DNA from: Ruminococcus sp. AM36-2AA
Lineage (GTDB): Bacteria > Bacillota > Clostridia > Lachnospirales > Lachnospiraceae
Reading direction: 5' to 3'
DNA length: 33,952 nucleotides
NCBI RefSeq assembly: GCF_003461955.1
Contig: NZ_QTYB01000022.1
Coordinates: 1 to 33,952 of the forward strand
Within the stretch, counting starts at the first letter, position 1, and each line of letters begins with the position of its first letter. Shown here piece by piece: positions 14,228-21,284 of this stretch. A program made the position numbers and the translations under genes. The notes below the pieces were generated by a model that saw only the letters and a list, made by a program, of their open reading frames with translations, had not been told where the DNA came from and searched no databases.

Positions 14228-14938
14228 ATGAAAGAATTGTTATTTTTGTTTGTATTGTTTGTTTCTAATGTTATTCAGGCTATCACAGGGTTTGCCGGTA
14301 CGGTATTGGCGATGCCGCCCTCCGTTTATTTGCTTGGGCTGGATCATGCAAAGGTGGTCCTGAATGTTATGGCCTGGCTGTCCGGACTGATGATCGCAGT
14401 GACTGGATATCGACATATAAACTGGAAAGAATTGCTTAAGATGTCTGCGGTCATGTTGGTTGGAATGTTTGCAGGGATACAGATCTGCCGGATCGTGAAA
14501 TCTGAAAATATTCTTCTGACAATATATGGAATCATAATCGTCGTAGTTGCATTAAAGAATCTGTGCATCCATACAGAGAAAAAACTTCCGGATCTCATTT
14601 TGTGGATAGTTCTGATCCTGGCAGGGATAATTCATGGTATGTTTGTATCAGGAGGGGCGTTACTTGTGATCTATGCAACACAGGTACTGAAAGAAAAAGA
14701 AGAATTTCGTGCGACAGTGGCCCCTGTATGGGTGGTGCTGAATTTTTTTCTGATGGTTACCCAGTTCAGGAGCGGCCTGGTTGGAACGGCAGATATTCGA
14801 CTGATCTGTATCAGTATCCTGCCATTACTTATAGCTACATGGTTAGGTAAAAAGCTGGTATGTAAAGTATCTCAGAAGGTATTTCTGAATCTGACTTATA
14901 TACTGCTTCTGATATCTGGAGTATCTTTGATCGTTTGA
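14228..14938 (+). CDS. TSUP-family permease (TauE/SafE-like)
   Basis: Encodes 236 residues with about seven membrane helices. The opening LLFLFVLFVSNVIQAITGFAGT with its G-F-A-G motif and the mid-protein IIHGMFVSGGALLVIYATQV repeat are hallmarks of the sulfite exporter TauE/SafE superfamily. These transporters move sulfite, organosulfonates or related anions out of the cell. Its stop overlaps the region of the PucR gene start, so the two are one operon. With the aminotransferase and alcohol dehydrogenase nearby, export of isethionate or sulfite is a sensible role, but the substrate is not shown by the sequence. Confidence 0.88.
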   Translation: MKELLFLFVLFVSNVIQAITGFAGTVLAMPPSVYLLGLDHAKVVLNVMAWLSGLMIAVTGYRHINWKELLKMSAVMLVGMFAGIQICRIVKSENILLTIYGIIIVVVALKNLCIHTEKKLPDLILWIVLILAGIIHGMFVSGGALLVIYATQVLKEKEEFRATVAPVWVVLNFFLMVTQFRSGLVGTADIRLICISILPLLIATWLGKKLVCKVSQKVFLNLTYILLLISGVSLIV

Positions 14939-14982
14939 TGCAGTTGATCACAGGAAGCTGCGGTGGAGAAAGGTGTATAAAT

Positions 14983-16176
14983 ATGGCAGTAACATTGCGT
15001 GAGATCATAAAACAGGTACAGCATCTGGAGATGAAGTTGGTAGCAGGTGAGACAGGACTGGATCATGAAGTGTCATGGACGCATATGGTAGACAGCGACA
15101 CGATTTCTGCATTTCTGCAGGGACAGGAACTTACCTTTACAACAGGGTTGGGACTGAATGAAAATCTGACTCTTCTTCGTCTGGTAAAGGAAGTATGGCG
15201 AAACAAAGCCAGTGGGATCGTGATTAATACAGGGCCTTATATCAGTGAGATCGGACAGGATGTTATTGATTTTGCAAATGAAAAGGGATTCCCGGTATTT
15301 GAAGTACCGTGGAAGGTTCGAATGGCTGAAATCATGCGGATCATATGTTTTGCAATAACAAAAGAGCAGCAGAACGCAATTGAGGTTGCGACGGCACTGA
15401 ACAATGCCTTTTTATGTCCGTCCCAGGAAGAATTGTATGTTTCGGCACTGATGAGAAAAGGGTATTTTACAGACAGTGCATATACGGTTGTGAATGTGTG
15501 TGTTCTGGAAGACAATGATCGTGTAACAGGAACAAGGCTAGAGCAGATTTTATCTAAACTGAGCAGTCATATCCGCTGTAATTATAATGGGATTTTGTGT
15601 TGTGCCCAGGATAAGCAGATTCTTCTGGTTTTGTGTGATTATTCTGATGAAGCATGCAGAAAAACTACAGAGAGGATTTTTCAGATACTATGCAGGATGG
15701 TATGTCAGAAGGAACAGATTTTTGTAAGTGTAAGTAAGCAGATTTCCGGGATCAGGCAGATTTATAAGAGCTATCAGTTTGCGGAAAAAATGTCTGATCT
15801 ATTATGTGTCTGTCAGGTTCCGGGCGAGCAAAGCACAGATGGCGGAAAGATTATTTTTTACAAAGATCTTGGGATTTACAGGGTACTGCTCACACTTACA
15901 GATAAGGAAGCAATAAAAGAATATCTGGCAGATACAGTAGCTCCATTGTATGAATATGATGAGATGAACCACTCAGATCTGGTCAGAGTACTTCAGTGCT
16001 ACCTGGCTAACGACTGCAGTGTCAAAAGTGCGTCACAGGAATTGATCGTACATCGAAATACAATTAATTATAAGCTTGGAAAGGCCGCTGAGATACTTGG
16101 AAAAAATCTTTCTGATTTTGATGTGCGTTTTCAGCTGAGGCTGGGTTTCCTGTTATATCAGATGAATGAAATGTAA
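14983..16176 (+). CDS. PucR-family transcriptional regulator
   Basis: Encodes 397 residues from ATG 14983, chosen because GGAGAAAGG lies 8 bases upstream; an in-frame TTG/ATG at 14935/14938 lacks a ribosome site. An N-terminal PucR domain (about 1-125, TLREIIKQVQHLEMKLVAGE and LTFTTGLGL) is followed by a GGDEF-like middle region. The C-terminal PucR helix-turn-helix is CSVKSASQELIVHRNTINYK. Family members activate purine, amino-acid or taurine use in response to substrate or nitrogen limitation. It sits between the permease and the aminotransferase, so it probably controls this cluster. Confidence 0.92.
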   Translation: MAVTLREIIKQVQHLEMKLVAGETGLDHEVSWTHMVDSDTISAFLQGQELTFTTGLGLNENLTLLRLVKEVWRNKASGIVINTGPYISEIGQDVIDFANEKGFPVFEVPWKVRMAEIMRIICFAITKEQQNAIEVATALNNAFLCPSQEELYVSALMRKGYFTDSAYTVVNVCVLEDNDRVTGTRLEQILSKLSSHIRCNYNGILCCAQDKQILLVLCDYSDEACRKTTERIFQILCRMVCQKEQIFVSVSKQISGIRQIYKSYQFAEKMSDLLCVCQVPGEQSTDGGKIIFYKDLGIYRVLLTLTDKEAIKEYLADTVAPLYEYDEMNHSDLVRVLQCYLANDCSVKSASQELIVHRNTINYKLGKAAEILGKNLSDFDVRFQLRLGFLLYQMNEM

Positions 16177-16243
16177 AAGGAAAATGCGGCAGCAGAATAA
16201 TAACGATTGTGCTGCAGCACAAAAATAATTGTATAGATGTCTA

Positions 16244-16334
16244 TTGCAGACAGCCAGTGTCGAGAGTAATATATGACTCAGATAAGACAAAGGCGTCTGG
16301 TTCACAAATGAATGTGGGCCGGGCGCTTTTCTTA
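16244..16334 (+). promoter_or_regulatory. Promoter and leader terminator before the aminotransferase
   Basis: TTGCAG (16244-16249), 17 bases, TAATAT (16267-16272). About 11 bases after the expected start a 16-bp hairpin forms: 16290-16305 with 16314-16329, several G-T pairs, 8-base loop. TTTCTTATT follows. This is the same layout as at 14082 and 18912. Confidence 0.65.
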
Positions 16335-16417
16335 TTCTACAACAAATAATAAGTTTGTTTACCGCAAAAATGAACAATATTTAAAACTGAATTACAGATA
16401 AAGAGGAGGAAGTTATT

Positions 16418-17755
16418 ATGAGTTTAACAGGAAAAGAAGTAGCACAGATGCACAAAGATTATGTGATGCAGTCATGGGCAAGATCAGGAGCAGATACTTT
16501 ACCGGTAGAAAGAGCTGAGGGAATTTATTTTTACGATTATGATGGAAAAAAATATGCAGATATGGCTTCACTTCTGGTGTGTTCCAACCTCGGACATGAG
16601 CTTCCGGAGATCGTTGAAGCGATCAAGGAACAGGCTGATAAGATGTGCTTCATGGCACCGGCATATGCATCCGAGCCTAAGAGCATGCTGGCAAAAATGC
16701 TTGTAGAAGCAGCAGGAGCAGATACATACAAGAGAGTTTTTTTCACAAATGGTGGAGCAGAATCCAATGAGAATGCTATAAAAATGGCACGTATGGTAAC
16801 CGGAAGAACCAAGATCTTTTCCTGCTACAGAAGCTATCATGGAGCTACACTTGGAGCATCCAATGCTTCCGGTGACTGGAGAAGATATGCAGCAGAGATC
16901 GGTGGTGCAAATGGATTCGTACACTTTATGAACCCTCAGATGTATCGTGACGGATATACAAAAGGAGTTGATGATGCAGAGGTAACGAAGAAATATCTGG
17001 ATGCGCTGGATCTGCAGCTCAGATATGAAGGCCCCGGAAATGTGGCAGCGATCCTGATGGAGTCTATAGTAGGTGCAAACGGTGTCATTCTTCCTCCAGA
17101 CGGATATATGGAAGGTGTTCGTGCACTTTGTGACAAATATGGAATCCTTCTGATCTGTGATGAGGTTATGGCAGGATTTTACCGTACAGGAAAAATGTTT
17201 GCATTTATGAATTTCGACATGAAACCGGATATCATTACATTTGCAAAAGGTGTTACCTGTGGTTATGTACAGCTGGGCGGATGTATTGTAAGTAAAAAGG
17301 TTGCGGAGTATTTTGAGGAAAATGTTCTTCAGTGCGGACTTACTTACAGTGGACATACACTTGCATGTGCGGCTGGTGTAGCAGCAATGAAATATTATAA
17401 AGAACACGACATCGAGGGCCATGTAGCTGAGATGCACGAGATCGTTGCTCCGTTTATGGATGAGATGGTAAAGAAGCATAAATGTATTGGTGAAGCAAGA
17501 TGTATCGGTTTGTTCGGTGCACTTGAAGTAGTCAAGAATAAAGAAACCAGAGAACCGATGCAGGAATACGGCGTACCCGGACCGGTAATGCCGTGGATAT
17601 TTGCAGAATTAAAGAAACGTGGCTTTGCAACCTTCGGACGTGAGAACTTTATTGAAATCTGTCCGCCACTGATCATCACGAAAGAGGAGCTGGAAGAGTA
17701 TCTCCCGATCCTTGATGAAGTGCTTACAATGGTCGATGAAAAATTTTGTGACTGA
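16418..17755 (+). CDS. Class III aminotransferase, probably taurine or omega-amine
   Basis: Encodes 445 residues with GAGGAGG upstream. It is a fold-type I PLP enzyme of class III: FFTNGGAESNENAIKMAR (cofactor phosphate loop), SYHGATLGASNASGDWRRY, LICDEVMAGFYRTGK (Asp contacting the PLP ring) and Schiff-base lysine K277 in ITFAKGVTCGY. Family members move the amino group from omega-amino acids or taurine to pyruvate or 2-oxoglutarate. The close match in style to taurine transaminases and the neighbours (TSUP exporter, iron-dependent alcohol dehydrogenase, PucR, PII) favour taurine used as nitrogen source. GABA or beta-alanine are alternatives. The dehydrogenase gene begins 18 bases downstream, so both are co-transcribed. 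Confidence 0.88.
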   Translation: MSLTGKEVAQMHKDYVMQSWARSGADTLPVERAEGIYFYDYDGKKYADMASLLVCSNLGHELPEIVEAIKEQADKMCFMAPAYASEPKSMLAKMLVEAAGADTYKRVFFTNGGAESNENAIKMARMVTGRTKIFSCYRSYHGATLGASNASGDWRRYAAEIGGANGFVHFMNPQMYRDGYTKGVDDAEVTKKYLDALDLQLRYEGPGNVAAILMESIVGANGVILPPDGYMEGVRALCDKYGILLICDEVMAGFYRTGKMFAFMNFDMKPDIITFAKGVTCGYVQLGGCIVSKKVAEYFEENVLQCGLTYSGHTLACAAGVAAMKYYKEHDIEGHVAEMHEIVAPFMDEMVKKHKCIGEARCIGLFGALEVVKNKETREPMQEYGVPGPVMPWIFAELKKRGFATFGRENFIEICPPLIITKEELEEYLPILDEVLTMVDEKFCD

Positions 17756-17773
17756 TAAAGCAGGAGGTAGCCT

Positions 17774-18901
17774 ATGAACTGGGATTATCTACAGCCGGTA
17801 AAAATTCATTTCGGCAAAGGTAGAGTAAAAGAAATCAAAGAAATAGCCAGAGAGCTTGGCTGCGAAAGAGGCCTTCTGGTGGCAGGACCGTTTTTCTTTA
17901 AAAGCGGTCTTGCCGAAAAGGTCATAAAAGAGTCAGAAGGAATGATCGTTGCTTCTTTTGGAGATGTTTCTCCAAACCCGGACGTTGCAGAGGTAGATGC
18001 CTGTGCAGAAGTGATCCGGCAGAAAAATATCGGATTTGTGGTAGCACTGGGTGGAGGCAGTCCCATGGATTGTGCCAAAGCAGCTGCCAGTGTAGCTCTG
18101 ACTTCGGATTCCATCCGTAAGTATCATGGAACCGGAGTAGCAATGCCGGAGAAACATCTTCCACTGATCGCAGTTCCTACGACTGCAGGAACAGGAAGTG
18201 AAGTGACCTGTGTATCAGTTCTTTCGGATCATGCAAATGGAAAAAAAGCGCCGATCGTATCAGAGGGATTTTATCCGGCAGCAGCTATCATTGATCCGGA
18301 ACTTACTTATACAATGCCACCGCAGGTTACGGCAGGAACAGGAATTGATGTTCTTTCCCATGCGATCGAAGGCTATTGGAGCAAAGGTCATCAGCCGATC
18401 TGTGATGTACTTGCGATGCATGCAGCAGAACTGGTATTTAAATATGTTTACAGAGCATACAGGAAGCCCGATGATGAGGAAGCAAGGGAGAAAATGTGCG
18501 AAGCATCTTTGATCGCAGGATTGGCGTTTACTTTACCGAAAACCACTTCGTCCCATGCGTGTTCATTTCCATTGACCAATATTTATCACATTCCGCATGG
18601 CGAGGCGTGTGGCCTGACCCTGGATTATTTTATAAGAATCAATGCAAAAGGCGAAGGTGGTGAACGTGTAGAGGAATTTGCCAGAAGGATTGGATTCAAA
18701 GATGCAGAAGAGATGGCGGATGCAGTTCTTGAATTAAAGAAAAAAATGGGATTGCGGTGTGATCTGAAGGATCTGGAGCTTGATGATGATCAGATTGCAG
18801 AGCTGGTTCGCATCAGCAGACACCCGAACCTTTATAACAATCCGGTAGAGATCACAGACGAGATGCTGGATGAGATGTATCGATATCTGGCCGGAAAGTG
18901 A
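17774..18901 (+). CDS. Iron-containing alcohol dehydrogenase (sulfoacetaldehyde reductase-like)
   Basis: Encodes 375 residues, AGGAGGT upstream of ATG 17774. The Rossmann half has VVALGGGSPMDCAKAAA. The metal-binding half has TAGTGIDVLSHAIEGYW (Asp and His ligands) and SHACSFPLTNIYHIPHGEA (two further His). Length is standard for group III Fe-dependent enzymes. It should reduce the aldehyde made by the adjacent aminotransferase with NAD(P)H, for example sulfoacetaldehyde to isethionate, or succinate semialdehyde to 4-hydroxybutyrate if the amine were GABA. Substrate is inferred only from context. Confidence 0.88.
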   Translation: MNWDYLQPVKIHFGKGRVKEIKEIARELGCERGLLVAGPFFFKSGLAEKVIKESEGMIVASFGDVSPNPDVAEVDACAEVIRQKNIGFVVALGGGSPMDCAKAAASVALTSDSIRKYHGTGVAMPEKHLPLIAVPTTAGTGSEVTCVSVLSDHANGKKAPIVSEGFYPAAAIIDPELTYTMPPQVTAGTGIDVLSHAIEGYWSKGHQPICDVLAMHAAELVFKYVYRAYRKPDDEEAREKMCEASLIAGLAFTLPKTTSSHACSFPLTNIYHIPHGEACGLTLDYFIRINAKGEGGERVEEFARRIGFKDAEEMADAVLELKKKMGLRCDLKDLELDDDQIAELVRISRHPNLYNNPVEITDEMLDEMYRYLAGK

Positions 18902-18911
18902 AAGATTTTGA

Positions 18912-18986
18912 TTGAATATTGAAAAAAATAATGATAATATAGAGAGACGATGGAGTCCGGATACTTTGGTATCTGGGCTCTTTTTG
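18912..18986 (+). promoter_or_regulatory. Promoter and leader terminator before the PII-like gene
   Basis: TTGAAT (18912-18917), 17 bases, TAATAT (18935-18940). A few bases past the start a 12-bp hairpin GAGTCCGGATAC (18953-18964) with GTATCTGGGCTC (18969-18980) is followed by TTTTTGT. Confidence 0.65.
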
Positions 18987-19012
18987 TATTTATGGATGGG
19001 AGATGAAGGATT

Positions 19013-19348
19013 ATGAAACTGATCACAGCAATTGTAAGACCTGAGAAAGTGATGGACGTCATCAAAGCACTGGAGCAGGAAGGATATTTTGCTTTTTCAA
19101 AATGGGCAATTTCAGGAAGAGGTAAGGAAAAAGGAATTCAGGTAGGGGATGTCCTTTATCAGGAAATGGCAAAAAACATGCTGTATATTACTGTTGGGGA
19201 CAAAGAAAAAGATGAGGTTGTAGATATTATCATTAACAGTGCAAAGAGTGGGCAGTATGGACATTATGGTGATGGAAAAATTTTTGTTTCCGATATCAGT
19301 GAGGCATATACGATCAGTGAAGAAACCAGAGAAGATGATGATGAATGA
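19013..19348 (+). CDS. PII-family nitrogen regulatory protein
   Basis: Encodes 111 residues. MKLITAIVRPEKVMDVIKAL is the usual first strand and helix. SGRGKEKGIQVGDVLYQEMA is the T-loop base and loop, and GQYGHYGDGKIFVSDISEAY is the B/C-loop region. The T loop lacks the standard PII sequence with the modified tyrosine and resembles NifI-like members. PII proteins sense ATP/ADP and 2-oxoglutarate and dock on a transporter or enzyme. Here the gene is 27 bases upstream of an amino-acid permease, so that permease is the likely partner. A nitrogen-signalling protein in this cluster supports a nitrogen-scavenging role. Confidence 0.88.
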   Translation: MKLITAIVRPEKVMDVIKALEQEGYFAFSKWAISGRGKEKGIQVGDVLYQEMAKNMLYITVGDKEKDEVVDIIINSAKSGQYGHYGDGKIFVSDISEAYTISEETREDDDE

Positions 19349-19375
19349 TATGATTGATGAAGCAGGAGGATATAT

Positions 19376-20911
19376 ATGGGTGAAAGAAATAAAAGAACAA
19401 AATTAAAAAAATCCATGGGACCTGGTTCGATCTGGGCAGTTGCAGTCGGTTCCATCATTGGATGGGGATGTTTTATACAGGGTGGTCTCTGGACAGAACG
19501 TGCAGGTGGACCGCTCCCGCTGTTTCTGGGATTTCTGGCAGGCGGTCTTTTAATGATCGTGGTAGGCTACAGCTATTCTTATATGATTGCAAAATTCCCG
19601 GTAGCGGGTGGTGAATTTGCCTATGCATATAAAGGCTTTGGAAGAACTGCTTCGTACATATGCGGATGGATGCTGTCGCTTGGATATCTGTCTATTGTAG
19701 CTTTGAATGCAACGGCACTTCCGGTATTGGCATCCTATATTTTTCCTGGAGTCTTTAACAGAGGTTACCTGTATACAATTGCAGGATATGATGTATATAT
19801 GGGTGAAGTCGGATTATCCCTGTTCTTTATCATACTTTTCGGGATCATGAATTACAAAGGTGCGAAATCTGTAGGAAATCTTCAGCTTGCGATGGTCCTT
19901 ATCATGTGTGCAGCGGTTGTTGTATCAGTCATTGGTGTGATCGCAACAGGACATTTTGATGCTTCAAACTTGCAGCCGGCATACGGAGCCGAAGGCAAGT
20001 CTCTTGGAAGCGGTTTTGTATCTATCCTGGCATTGGCTCCGTTCCTTTATGTAGGATTTGACTGTATTCCACAGGCGGCAGAAGAATATGATTTTCCACC
20101 ACAGAAGTGCAAAATGCTGATCATTTCAGCATTGATCGTAGGTGCTTTGATCTATGGTGCAATGGCACTGGTGACAGATTGTGTTGTTCCCTGGCAGCAG
20201 GTTCTGACTATGACAGATGCGAATGGAACTCTTGTAAAATGGCATACAGGTGCAGTTCTTGATCTTGCAATGGGAAAAATTGGTGTGTGCTTTGTGGCAC
20301 TGGCAGTGTGCATGGGAATTTTTACCGGTATGAATGGATTTTTTATGACATCCAGCCGTCTTTTATTTGGTATGGCAAGAGCAAAAATGCTTCCGTCAGC
20401 TTTTGAAAAGGTTCATCCGGAGCATAAAACTCCGTCCATATGTGTTGGGTTTACCATGATCATCTGCTGTATCTGCCCATTTTTCGGCAGAGAAGTGATC
20501 GGCTAGGTTGTAGATATGTGTTCCGTAGGTACTGCGTTCGGATATTTCTTTACCTGTGCAGGTGCTTATATTCTTCTGAAAAAATATGGCGATGATACAG
20601 ATACAAATAAAATCCATCCGGCAGTAGCAATGGGCGGTTGCGTGATCTCTGTCGCAATATTGCTGCTTCTGATTGTGCCCGGTTCTCCTGCATTCATGGC
20701 TCCACAGTCCTTTGCAGCACTGATCGTGTGGGTGTTGATGGGAGTTACCTTCTATTTTGTTTCAAAGAAAAATTTTGCGAAAATCACTAAGAGAGAAATG
20801 GATTATCTGATTCTTGGAAATGTGCAGGTAGTTCGAGGGCTGAGAAAAGGAAAAGATCAGGGAAGAGTTGTACAGGGAAATATTGTGGCTGATCAGAGTA
20901 ATAAATCTTAA
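19376..20911 (+). pseudogene. APC-family amino-acid permease with in-frame amber codon
   Basis: Read through one stop, the frame encodes about 511 residues with 12 or so membrane helices. SIWAVAVGSIIGWGCFIQGG opens helix 1 of the APC fold, and ALAPFLYVGFDCIPQAAEEY is the conserved middle segment. A TAG at 20504-20506, where TGG (Trp) would restore a normal helix (GREVIG-W-VVDM), splits it into 376 and 131 residues. The frame is unchanged on both sides and no ribosome site precedes ATG 20516, so this is a nonsense mutation, a sequencing error or readthrough. Sequence on both sides of the stop is otherwise undecayed, so the event is recent or tolerated. Likely role: uptake of the amine used by this cluster, gated by the PII protein. 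Confidence 0.85.
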
Positions 20912-20949
20912 AAGGTAATAAAACGGCTGCAGGCCTATAATACTTTCAG

Positions 20950-20996
20950 GGTAACAGAAAAACTTCCATTCAAAAAATGGGAGTTTTTCTGTTACC
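20950..20996 (+). terminator. Strong hairpin terminator after the permease
   Basis: GGTAACAGAAAAACT (20950-20964) pairs with AGTTTTTCTGTTACC, and the stem extends inward through CCATT/AATGG to about 20 bp. The U-rich tract is inside the 3' arm rather than after it. Confidence 0.65.
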
Positions 20997-21034
20997 GGAG
21001 TATCATATTTGCAAGGTGTGATTTATAAAGTATC

Positions 21035-21062
21035 TTGACAGAGGTACCGATCCTGTTATACT
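21035..21062 (+). promoter_or_regulatory. Promoter of the riboswitch-ATPase transcript
   Basis: TTGACA (21035-21040), 16-base spacer, TATACT (21057-21062) with an extended TG at 21054-21055. Transcription should begin near 21069, at the edge of the riboswitch. Confidence 0.75.
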
Positions 21063-21070
21063 ATTAAAAC

Positions 21071-21170
21071 TGATAAAGGGGAGTAACCTACGTTTGGAAA
21101 TCTGCGTTTGCAGTGTCGTCAGTACGGTGGAAACATCCGGCGCTGCAGGGAAATGGTGAGACTTTTATTG
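21071..21170 (+). ncRNA. yybP-ykoY manganese riboswitch
   Basis: The conserved AAAGGGGAGTAA opens the element and GTCGTCAGTACGG follows in the second leg. GCAGTG (21109-21114) pairs with CGCTGC (21141-21146), an inner GGTG-GAAA-CATC stem-loop sits above it, and TGGTGAGACTTTTAT closes P1 with ATAAAG near 21073. This matches the Mn2+-binding yybP-ykoY class that I know upstream of Mn exporters. The gene downstream is a P-type ATPase, a known target type (as for yoaB in Lactococcus). Confidence 0.88.
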
Positions 21171-21236
21171 CATTTTTTGTTGTGCAATAAGGGTTTCTTT
21201 TTTTATATCCTTTTATCAAAAAAATCCTTTATTGCA
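21165..21236 (+). terminator. Riboswitch expression platform with competing hairpins
   Basis: TTATTGCA (21165-21172) pairs with TGCAATAA (21183-21190), followed by a T-rich run: a terminator. A second TTATTGCA at 21229-21236 can pair with the same TGCAATAA in a longer, imperfect hairpin. P1 of the aptamer uses bases to about 21168, so metal binding would disfavour the terminator and switch the gene on. Confidence 0.6.
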
Positions 21237-21284
21237 TAAAAAAATTACAGTTGGTGAATATTTGCAAAAAAGGAGGCAAAGGGA

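Noticed and set aside
16568..17479. 303-codon frame antisense to the aminotransferase
   Set aside because: Shadow of a strong gene; Cys/His/Ile-rich nonsense with no motif or ribosome site.
16418..18901. GABA to 4-hydroxybutyrate pathway as the first choice for the cluster
   Set aside because: Possible by enzyme class, but the adjacent TauE-like exporter favours a sulfonate; kept as an alternative.
20504..20506. Pyrrolysine or other recoding of the TAG
   Set aside because: No methylamine methyltransferase context; a TGG-to-TAG point change explains it.
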